A stretch of 32,205 nt of DNA, taken from positions 1 to 32,205 of the forward strand of contig JAIRYK010000014.1 in NCBI GenBank assembly GCA_031267795.1. Direction: 5' to 3'. The stretch is from Candidatus Endomicrobiellum devescovinae (GTDB lineage: Bacteria > Elusimicrobiota > Endomicrobiia > Endomicrobiales > Endomicrobiaceae). Both the position numbers and the translations under genes were made by a program. Under the pieces are notes generated by a model. The model was not told where the DNA came from. It ran no database searches and saw only the letters and a program-made list of their open reading frames with translations. Shown here piece by piece: positions 26,516 through 32,205 of this stretch (positions are counted from its first letter, which is position 1; the number at the start of each line of letters is the position of its first letter).

Positions 26516-27721
26516 ATGCTTCCAAAAGGTTTTAAAGTGGGTGGAATCCGTTCAGAATTGTCTAAAAAAGAAGGAAAGAAAGATTTGGCTCTTTTTATTT
26601 CCGATGTTCCGTCTAGTACGGCAGGTATTTTTACACAAAATGCAGCAAAGGCTGCTCCTGTTCTTTTAGATATTGAAAGATTAAAAACGGGAAATAAATT
26701 TTCAGGCGTTTTAGCAAATTCTGGTTGCGCTAATGCTTGTACAGGGGTTAAAGGATTAGAAGACGCTGAGTATATCTGTTCAGTATGTGAAAGTATTTTT
26801 GGGTTGGATTCAGGCTCTTTGCTATGCGCTTCTACAGGAGTTATCGGACAATATTTAAACATTTCTAAAGATACCTTTCCTGCAAAAGTTAAATTGTTGA
26901 GAGATAGTATTGGGACCTCTCTTAAAAATGAAGAAGAAGCTGTTCTTTCCATAATGACTACAGATACGCTCATAAAGAAGGTTGAGAAAGAAATTGTTGT
27001 TAAAAGTGGCAAAATTAGAATTTGGGGGTGTGTCAAAGGTGCGGGAATGATTCATCCTAACTTGCAGGGGCTTCATGCTACAATGCTTTCCTTTATATTA
27101 ATGGACGCTGATATAGAAAGTGCAAATCTTCAGGTAATTTTAGAAGAGTCTGCAGATAAATCTTTTAATTGTGTTTCTGTTGACGGAGACACGTCAACAA
27201 ATGATACTGTTATTGTTTTGGCAAATGGTCAAAGTGGAACTGGTAAATTATCTAAAGAAGATTTGGCTATTTTTGTAAATGCTTTTGACGAGTTGACTTT
27301 GGATCTTGCCAAGTCTGTTGCCAAAGATGGCGAAGGGGCTACTAAATTTGTTGAAATTGAAGTAAAAAATGCCAAAACAAAAAAAGATGCAAAACTTATA
27401 GCTTCTACCATTGCCACTTCTCCTCTTTTTAAAACAGCCATGTTTGGCTCCGACGCCAATTGGGGTAGAATTATTGCTGCTGCAGGCAGAGCTGGGGTAG
27501 ATTTTGATATAAACAAAGTTAGTATATATATTGGAGGTATTCATACTTTTGAAGATGGTTTTGCTTTAAAGTTCTCTGAAGATGACGCTAAAAAATCCCT
27601 TTCTAGGAAAGAAGTTAAAGTGATTGTGGATTTGAGTATGGGCAGCCAATCAAGCAATATTATACGTGTGATTTTTCGTATGATTACATACGTATCAATG
27701 GGGACTATCGTTCATGATTAG
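26516..27721 (+). CDS. argJ: glutamate N-acetyltransferase ArgJ, C-terminus frameshifted
   Basis: This encodes 401 residues as read. ArgJ recycles the acetyl group between ornithine and glutamate, and often also makes acetylglutamate. It is a self-cleaving Ntn-type enzyme; the cleavage/nucleophile Thr is Thr189 in HATMLSFILMDAD. Before it the sequence reads KGAGMIHPNLQGLHATML, four residues longer than the common HPN-M-ATML form. Other conserved parts are NSGCANACTG, ASTGVIGQ, DGDTSTNDTV, and FGSDANWGRIIAAAGRAG. After DLSMGSQSSN the frame is lost; a shifted frame encodes the expected end (CDFSYDYIRINGDYRS). In characterised ArgJ proteins this tail contributes to the active site, so activity is doubtful unless the shift is corrected. 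Confidence 0.85.
   Translation: MLPKGFKVGGIRSELSKKEGKKDLALFISDVPSSTAGIFTQNAAKAAPVLLDIERLKTGNKFSGVLANSGCANACTGVKGLEDAEYICSVCESIFGLDSGSLLCASTGVIGQYLNISKDTFPAKVKLLRDSIGTSLKNEEEAVLSIMTTDTLIKKVEKEIVVKSGKIRIWGCVKGAGMIHPNLQGLHATMLSFILMDADIESANLQVILEESADKSFNCVSVDGDTSTNDTVIVLANGQSGTGKLSKEDLAIFVNAFDELTLDLAKSVAKDGEGATKFVEIEVKNAKTKKDAKLIASTIATSPLFKTAMFGSDANWGRIIAAAGRAGVDFDINKVSIYIGGIHTFEDGFALKFSEDDAKKSLSRKEVKVIVDLSMGSQSSNIIRVIFRMITYVSMGTIVHD
27655..27717 (+). other. out-of-frame true C-terminus of argJ
   Basis: Adding a single T in AATATTAT near 27655-27661 would give SSNYYTCDFSYDYIRINGDY followed by RS and a TGA at 27715-27717. The conserved ArgJ ending is D-L-x-Y-D-Y-V-x-I-N-A-D-Y-R-T/S, so the match is nearly complete. 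No homopolymer is present, which makes slippage rescue less likely than for the GH57 gene. Confidence 0.75.
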
Positions 27722-27778
27722 AGATTGTCTTTTATTGAACAGGCGTCATTTAAACTCAAAAACATTTGTGTTTTCCTG

Positions 27779-27869
27779 TTGAATGCGTAGAAATATCTTT
27801 CAAAGAGTATACTGCAGAGCCTGAAATTGACAGTGAAACACAAAAGCTTATTAAATCTCTAGATTTGTA
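27779..27869 (+). pseudogene. possible 3' remnant of an unidentified gene
   Basis: Between argJ and the YrdC-family gene lies a stretch with protein-like composition: VECVEISFKEYTAEPEID, then SETQKLIKSLDL and a TAG at 27867-27869. In the same frame a TAA lies about 50 bases upstream with no start between, and the region just before reads LNRRHLNSKTFVFSC in another frame, as if frameshifted. I do not recognise the parent gene. The alternation of acidic and hydrophobic residues and the clean ending suggest a degraded gene end, but the piece is short. Confidence 0.3.
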
Positions 27870-27918
27870 GCAGTCATGCTAATGTGTTCTTTTATATCTT
27901 GGTGTAAAGGTAAATATT

Positions 27919-28527
27919 ATGACTTTAAAGATTTCAGCAAAAGACCCTGATGCCCATAAGAAAACAGCTGAAATAATAAAAAATGGCGGGTTGGCTATAG
28001 TTCCTACGGAAACTGTTTACGGTTTTGCTGTTGACGCTTTTAATATTGATGCTCAAAAAAAAATTTATAAGATTAAGGGAAGAAATCAAAAAAAACCTCT
28101 AATCCTAATGACGCCTAATATTGAAAGCGTTAAAGTGCTTGTTGACATTCCTAAAAAAGCCCTTGAAATTACTAAAAAGTTTTGGCCTGGACAATTAACG
28201 CTTATATTTCCTACTACAGAAACAGGCAAAATGGTGGTAGGTGGAAGAAAGGACTTAGGTGTGAGAATTCCAAATAATGCATTTATGCTTAAACTTCTTC
28301 AAGAGATAAAAACCCCTGTTTTTACAACTTCTGTTAATGTTTCAAACAAAAACAGTGCAAAGAGTTATGAAGATGCTTTAGATTTTAACGGAATAGCTGA
28401 TATTATAGTTGATGGAGGTAGGTGCGAGTTTTCTTTTGAATCTACAGTTATAGATATGGTACAATTCCCCTATGTCATTATAAGGAAAGGATGTCTAAAC
28501 TCTAACGAATTGTTAAAGTATATATAG
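27919..28527 (+). CDS. tsaC: threonylcarbamoyl-AMP synthase (YrdC/Sua5 family)
   Basis: This encodes 202 residues, a stand-alone YrdC domain without the Sua5 C-terminal domain. It makes threonylcarbamoyl-AMP from threonine, bicarbonate and ATP for the t6A37 modification of ANN-decoding tRNAs. Visible landmarks are [19 protein letters not shown] at the start, [17 protein letters not shown] (the K-x-R motif), [17 protein letters not shown], and [19 protein letters not shown] with the S-x-N motif; FESTVIDM closes the domain. AAAGGT lies before the ATG. Family members split between TsaC and YciO; the TsaC role is the more likely because no other candidate lies here, but that is inference. Confidence 0.88.
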   Translation: MTLKISAKDPDAHKKTAEIIKNGGLAIVPTETVYGFAVDAFNIDAQKKIYKIKGRNQKKPLILMTPNIESVKVLVDIPKKALEITKKFWPGQLTLIFPTTETGKMVVGGRKDLGVRIPNNAFMLKLLQEIKTPVFTTSVNVSNKNSAKSYEDALDFNGIADIIVDGGRCEFSFESTVIDMVQFPYVIIRKGCLNSNELLKYI

Positions 28528-28546
28528 TATAGTCAACGAGGCAAAA

Positions 28547-29797
28547 ATGGAAAATGTAAAGAAAAAAGATGCTGAAATTTATGATGCACTGGTAAAAGAG
28601 TTGAAAAGACAGAGAGAAACTATAGAGCTTATAGCTTCGGAAAATATAACTTCTCAGGCTGTTATGGAAGCTCAGGGAACTTGCCTAACAAATAAATATG
28701 CAGAAGGTTATCCGGGCAAAAGATATTACGGTGGCTGCGAGTTTGTTGACATTGTTGAAAACATAGCTATTGATCGTGCAAAAAAACTTTTTAATGTTAA
28801 CTTCGCAAATGTTCAGCCTCATTCGGGTGCTCAGGCAAATTTTGCTGTTCAGCTTGCTCTTCTAAACCCTGGTGAAACTATTATGGGTTTGAGCCTTCCT
28901 CACGGTGGGCATTTAACACACGGCAGTCCTTATAATGTTTCAGGAAAATGGTTTAACATAGTCTCTTATAGTGTTAAAAAAGATACGGGATATATAAATT
29001 ATGATGAGATGGAAAAACTTGCTTTAGAACATAAACCTAAACTAATAATTAGTGGTGGCAGTGCTTACTCAAGAATTTGGGATTGGAAAAAAGTAGGCGA
29101 GATTGCTAAAAAAGTTGGAGCTTATCATATGAGCGATATGGCTCATTATGCGGGTCTTATAGCTGCCAACATATACCCTTCTCCAATAGAATATGCCGAT
29201 GTAGTAACAACAACAACACACAAAACTTTACGAGGTCCTCGTGGGGGATTGATTTTAACAAATAGTGATGAAATTGCAAAAAAAATAAATTCAGCTGTTT
29301 TTCCAGGTGAGCAAGGTGGTCCTTTAATGCATGTTATTGCCGCCAAAGCTGTGGCTTTTCAGGAAGCGCTTAAACCCGAATTTAAAGAGTATCAGAAGCA
29401 AGTTTTAATAAATTCCAGAAGGCTTGCTCAGGAATTGGAGCAAGGTGGTCTCAAGATTGTTTCTGGTGGCACGGATTCTCACATGTTTTTAGTTGACTTA
29501 AGACCTTTAAACGTCAAAGGAAATGTTGCTCAAGAGACTTTAGAGAGAGCTGGGATAACTCTGAATAAAAATGGAATTCCTTACGATACTGAGAAACCGA
29601 CAGTAACTTCAGGGATTAGGATTGGTTCCCCTGCAGTTACCACAAGAGGGATGAAAGAGTCTGAGATGATAAAAATAGCTCAATCAATAGTAAAAGTTCT
29701 TAAAAATATTGATAATGACAAGATCATTTCAGAAGTTAAAGAGGATATGTTAAAACTTTGCCAAGATTTTCCTATATACAAAGGATTAGAGTATTAG
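28547..29797 (+). CDS. glyA: serine hydroxymethyltransferase
   Basis: This encodes 416 residues, the normal length. It is a PLP enzyme that converts serine and tetrahydrofolate to glycine and methylene-THF, the main source of one-carbon units. The PLP lysine is Lys226 in [14 protein letters not shown]; other hallmarks are [48 protein letters not shown] and [15 protein letters not shown] precedes the ATG, 19 bases after the YrdC-family gene. It uses the folate made by folE/folP and the cofactor made by pdxJ in the same window. No clear terminator follows before the tRNA-Asp promoter. Confidence 0.97.
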   Translation: MENVKKKDAEIYDALVKELKRQRETIELIASENITSQAVMEAQGTCLTNKYAEGYPGKRYYGGCEFVDIVENIAIDRAKKLFNVNFANVQPHSGAQANFAVQLALLNPGETIMGLSLPHGGHLTHGSPYNVSGKWFNIVSYSVKKDTGYINYDEMEKLALEHKPKLIISGGSAYSRIWDWKKVGEIAKKVGAYHMSDMAHYAGLIAANIYPSPIEYADVVTTTTHKTLRGPRGGLILTNSDEIAKKINSAVFPGEQGGPLMHVIAAKAVAFQEALKPEFKEYQKQVLINSRRLAQELEQGGLKIVSGGTDSHMFLVDLRPLNVKGNVAQETLERAGITLNKNGIPYDTEKPTVTSGIRIGSPAVTTRGMKESEMIKIAQSIVKVLKNIDNDKIISEVKEDMLKLCQDFPIYKGLEY

Positions 29798-29843
29798 CTT
29801 GTTGTTTTATTATTAAGTATGTAAGATTTTGTCCTCAAAAAAT

Positions 29844-29872
29844 TTGACTTTCGCCTTATTTTCGTGTATAAT
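29844..29872 (+). promoter_or_regulatory. strong sigma-70-type promoter of tRNA-Asp
   Basis: TTGACT (29844-29849) and a perfect TATAAT (29867-29872) are exactly 17 bases apart. The downstream GCACTCG is GC-rich for this genome, as in stable-RNA promoters. The tRNA begins 16 bases after the -10, so a short leader is removed by RNase P. Confidence 0.85.
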
Positions 29873-29887
29873 GCACTCGTTAAGTTT

Positions 29888-29966
29888 GGGGACGTGGTGT
29901 AGCCTGGTTTAACACACTGCCCTGTCAAGGCAGAGACCGCGGGTTCAAATCCCGTCGTCCCCGCCA
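29888..29966 (+). tRNA. tRNA-Asp (anticodon GTC)
   Basis: The acceptor stem GGGGACG pairs with CGTCCCC, followed by discriminator G and an encoded CCA (29964-29966). The anticodon arm CTGCC-CTGTCAA-GGCAG gives anticodon GTC. The T arm CGGGTTCAAATCCCG is canonical. The total is 79 bases with CCA because of a slightly enlarged D loop (GCCTGGTTTAACAC region). It reads GAC and GAU. The last five bases of the gene also form the left arm of an 11-bp inverted repeat. Confidence 0.97.
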
Positions 29967-29996
29967 AAATTTCGGTGAGATATAAAAATTTTGGCG
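29962..29996 (+). repeat. 11-bp perfect inverted repeat overlapping the 3' end of tRNA-Asp
   Basis: CGCCAAAATTT (29962-29972) and AAATTTTGGCG (29986-29996) are exact reverse complements around a 13-base loop. The left arm includes the tRNA discriminator and CCA. No T tract follows, so it is not a standard terminator. It could act in 3' processing or be a scar of integration at the tRNA end. Confidence 0.6.
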
Positions 29997-30010
29997 TTAG
30001 AATAAATATA

Positions 30011-30041
30011 AACAAGGTTCATAAGAATCTTGTTTTTTATT
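30011..30041 (+). terminator. intrinsic terminator of the tRNA-Asp transcript
   Basis: The arms AACAAGGTTC (30011-30020) and GAATCTTGTT (30025-30034) form a 10-bp stem with one G-U pair and an ATAA loop, followed by TTTTATT. Position and shape fit the end of the tRNA transcript. Confidence 0.75.
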
Positions 30042-30258
30042 ATTCTCAGTTTGCATAACTCTCACTTTTTTAATAAAGAATATAAACTCATCTACCTTAT
30101 GTTGCCATGATACAATAAAATTTTATCCAAAGCGAGCAAACCAAAATAACCTAGCTAAGAAGAGAGACGTATTAAAGTGCCATCTAAATAATAAGAAAAA
30201 GAAGGAAGGATCAGAAAGAATCTTAAAGACAGAAAAAAAGAGAATTTTAGCCTAAATA

Positions 30259-30307
30259 AACTAAGAAAGCTCAAAAGAAGGGGAACTTTTTTTGAGCTTT
30301 CTTAGTT
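30259..30307. repeat. 18-bp perfect inverted repeat (long hairpin)
   Basis: AACTAAGAAAGCTCAAAA at 30259-30276 and its exact reverse complement at 30290-30307 are separated by 13 bases (GAAGGGGAACTTT). No T tract follows on either strand, so a simple terminator is not obvious. A stem this long without mismatch in AT-rich DNA implies selection or a recent origin. Confidence 0.85.
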
Positions 30308-30493
30308 ACAGTTTAGAGTTTTTTGATTTTAAGTTTAAATGTTCATTTTTGTGCTAACCAAATGAGGCAGGTTCAATAAGATTAAATTTACCAAAGAAAA
30401 AAAAGAAAGAAAGTAATAAAAATTAAAGTAGATAATTTTTATATCTAGTATTAAGATTGCTAAAAGAAGAAATAAGAATTATAAAAATTCACA

Positions 30494-30517
30494 AAAAATT
30501 CACCCCCCCGAATTTTT
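30494..30517. repeat. hairpin with a C7 homopolymer in its loop
   Basis: AAAAATTC (30494-30501) and GAATTTTT (30510-30517) pair perfectly over 8 bases; the loop is A followed by seven C (30503-30509). C7 is exceptional in this AT-rich sequence. A TATAAT at 30528-30533 places the C run at the -35 position of a possible promoter for the secreted-protein gene. Confidence 0.6.
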
Positions 30518-30654
30518 ATTTTGCAAATATAATTATATTAAGTGTAAAAAGCATGAATTTAGATATGAAATACGAAGTAAAAGATAACAAAAGAAGTAAA
30601 TTTTTATAAATAGATAAAAAACATTTAAGATAGAAAAAAATGGAGGGAGTGGAA

Positions 30655-31158
30655 ATGAAGAAAAAGGTTATATTTTTGTGTTTGAGTATACTTTTGTTTA
30701 CATCTACATTTGCTTTTGCTGCTAAAGATCTAAATATAGAATCGCTCAAGAGACAAGCAGAGAGTATATTATCTTTCTGTAGCAACTTGCACTGTGAGGA
30801 GGATACATTAAAGTCTAAAGTGGGCTCTGTATTTAATCCACTGAAGGAAGCAATACATTCAATTTTACCTCCCACAGAGATAATCCTTGACGACTCACAA
30901 TATGTGAAAGATGTACTCTTATTAAAACAAGCTAACCCAGTAGTTAGTGAGATACTAAAACAAATAGATAAGTTTATAACTAAAAAAATACAAGAGAAAG
31001 AAAAATTTAGGAAGTTCAGAAGGATCAGTAATAAATATTCTGAGAAATGGGGAAGTGATAATAATGACATAATAGAACAAATTGATAAGGATATAAATAA
31101 TGCTAATCTTCTAAAGCTATCTGTATCCAAATCCGACGTCAGTGAGGAGATAAGTTGA
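30655..31158 (+). CDS. secreted hypothetical protein
   Basis: This encodes 167 residues from the ATG at 30655, with GGAGGG 7 bases before it; the frame opens at 30640, but that ATG overlaps the ribosome site. The N-terminus is a clear Sec signal peptide: MKKK, a hydrophobic run, then TFAFA before AKD, a good signal peptidase I site near residue 22. The mature part is helical and charged, with two close cysteines (FCSNLHC) and a Lys/Glu-rich block (KKIQEKEKFRKFRRISNKYS). No family is recognised. Base use is purine-heavy on the coding strand, unlike the core genes. The stop overlaps the TTG start of the next frame. Confidence 0.7.
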   Translation: MKKKVIFLCLSILLFTSTFAFAAKDLNIESLKRQAESILSFCSNLHCEEDTLKSKVGSVFNPLKEAIHSILPPTEIILDDSQYVKDVLLLKQANPVVSEILKQIDKFITKKIQEKEKFRKFRRISNKYSEKWGSDNNDIIEQIDKDINNANLLKLSVSKSDVSEEIS

Positions 31159-32205
31159 TAAAGTTTTGTGATAAAAGTCCTAAACTTAGAGAACGCCTTA
31201 GAATCTATGATGAGATAGACGAGTTAGATCAGCTGACTCCCACAGAAAAAAAACAGTATAGACAAGACATATCAGAGGGAGCCGCAGATTATTCCGCAAT
31301 TTTTGCAACCGCAAAAGGCATATCGGAAAATAGGCAAGCAGTAAAGTTAGAAAATTATGGATCCGAAAACGGGTGGGGTGAATTGCTATTGTCCGAACTG
31401 AAAGCATATAATAATGGAAAAAATTACGATCAACTTATTAGAAAAGGAACAATAAAAAATCATGTATATAAAGCACAGAGCTTTGCAAGAGAAGCGAAGT
31501 GGGCAGACGCAATAGGAGAATTAGCTAAAATAAATCTTAACGGAGAAGAAAGCTCAAATTTCCCTGAAGTATTAAAATACAAGAATGCTTATGCATCTGC
31601 AAAAAGTATTGAACTCAGCATTTCATCTGCAAAGAGCAGTAAAAGTTTAATAAAAGTGCAGGTAGATACTGAGAGACTAGAAGGACTACATCCTGATATA
31701 AAAGCAAGGCTAATAACGCTAAGAATAGAAAAGAAGTATGATTTAGTAAAAGCTGAGATGGACAAAGAATTAGATAATCTAGATACACCCATAAGATTAT
31801 GGTCCTTTGGAAGATCCAGAGAAAGTGATATCAAGAAAAAAGCCTCAATAACAAAAGCTAAAGATAAATTAAAAGAAGCAAAGGAAAAACTTTCTCAAGA
31901 AAATTTTGATGAACTTCTAGCAATATATAATATTAATAATTGCGACTTTCTAATTCAAAGAGCAGAAGAAATGTTAATAGCCAAGTCAGCAGGAAACGAA
32001 ACTTCAGGATCAGGAGATAGAGAAGGTAAAAAAGAAGGAATAAGAGTAGAAGTAGCAAAGGCAGAAAAAAGGATATATGTAAGAAGCAATAAGAAGATAG
32101 AGAAGGAAATAATAAAGGTAAATGTACCAGTAGAAGAAATAAGGAGCATAGAAGCAGTAGGAAGTGAAGTATTTTTACATGAATGTAAGAAGAACGAAAA
32201 AGGGG
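31155..32205 (+). CDS. large hypothetical protein, runs off the window (partial)
   Basis: From a TTG at 31155 a frame of 350 codons stays open to the last base of the window. GAGGAG ends 5 bases before the TTG, and the TTG overlaps the stop of the secreted-protein gene (TTGA), so the two are coupled. The protein starts LIKFCDKSPKLRERL, has no signal peptide or membrane helix in the visible part, and is Lys/Glu/Ser-rich and mostly helical, with likely coiled-coil segments around residues 195-260 (KARLITLRIEKKYDL, then KKKASITKAKDKLKEAKEKL). Two Gly/Ser-rich turns appear near residue 285. No family is recognised. The coding strand is unusually purine-rich. Confidence 0.65.
   Translation, partial: MIKFCDKSPKLRERLRIYDEIDELDQLTPTEKKQYRQDISEGAADYSAIFATAKGISENRQAVKLENYGSENGWGELLLSELKAYNNGKNYDQLIRKGTIKNHVYKAQSFAREAKWADAIGELAKINLNGEESSNFPEVLKYKNAYASAKSIELSISSAKSSKSLIKVQVDTERLEGLHPDIKARLITLRIEKKYDLVKAEMDKELDNLDTPIRLWSFGRSRESDIKKKASITKAKDKLKEAKEKLSQENFDELLAIYNINNCDFLIQRAEEMLIAKSAGNETSGSGDREGKKEGIRVEVAKAEKRIYVRSNKKIEKEIIKVNVPVEEIRSIEAVGSEVFLHECKKNEKG

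Larger units (their letters stand above)
29967..30654. other. long region without a convincing gene, repeat-rich and purine-biased
   Basis: Nearly 700 bases separate tRNA-Asp from the next gene, in a window where most gaps are under 30 bases. The region holds the two hairpins just after the tRNA, an 18-bp perfect inverted repeat at 30259-30307, and a hairpin with a C7 loop at 30494-30517. From about 30170 the plus strand becomes strongly A/G-rich, the same bias seen in the genes that follow. One frame is open without a start codon from about 30037 to 30255 and ends with lysine-rich codons; I could not support it as a gene. Confidence 0.6.

Noticed and set aside
30037-30255. Startless open frame of about 73 codons ending in a lysine-rich stretch
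   Set aside because: It has no start codon or ribosome site, crosses the terminator region and shows no recognisable family; it could be a remnant, but chance is as likely.
30516-31130. 204-codon frame on the minus strand opposite the secreted-protein gene
   Set aside because: It is the antisense of a gene with a signal peptide and strong ribosome site; its Ser/Leu/Phe-rich product is what reversed purine-rich coding DNA gives.
1-32205. CRISPR arrays, insertion sequences, rRNA genes
   Set aside because: No spaced direct repeats, transposase motifs or rRNA sequences were seen on either strand.

Overview
The window is AT-rich bacterial chromosome. It looks like a genome-reducing, host-associated lineage: genes are tightly packed, and three genes within about 4.4 kb each carry one point lesion. 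Gene content and protein style suggest the Elusimicrobiota/Endomicrobium area, but that is an impression from reading and was not tested.

Layout. Positions 1-3699 are accessory: the tail of an unknown gene, an HD-domain phosphohydrolase, a leftward three-gene overlapping module headed by a TIGR04255-family protein, and a small lipoprotein. A leftward tRNA-Leu(CAG) at 3775-3861 closes this block. Next come a leftward MATE exporter and a divergent, almost gapless rightward run from 5381 to 18729: orphan ABC ATPase, mprF, tilS, hpt, ftsH, folE, folP, cdaA, a 32-residue cdaR-like remnant, glmM, pdxJ and glmS. This run joins tRNA modification, purine salvage, membrane proteolysis, folate synthesis, c-di-AMP signalling, amino-sugar supply for the cell wall and vitamin B6. 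A second rightward group follows: acpS, nnrD and an M20 amidohydrolase, ending at a hairpin terminator. A promoter-led group starts with DUF4912 and a GH57 branching-enzyme-like protein (frameshifted at its end), then a GAF/HD-GYP gene broken by an in-frame stop, rsmI, argC, argJ (frameshifted at its end), a scrap of a dead gene, a YrdC/Sua5-family gene and glyA.

A tRNA-Asp(GTC) with a near-consensus promoter lies at 29888-29966. Beyond it are nearly 700 bases without a convincing gene, holding strong inverted repeats and a C7 tract, and then a purine-rich pair of genes: a secreted protein and a long reading frame that runs off the window, coupled to it by a TTG start.

Both accessory blocks lie on the 3' side of a tRNA gene, with housekeeping genes between them. 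That is the usual geometry of integration hot spots, although I found no duplicated attachment sequence or integrase. The best candidates for something undescribed are the TIGR04255 three-gene module, the mini-CdaR between cdaA and glmM, and the tRNA-Asp-linked region with its repeats and purine-rich genes.
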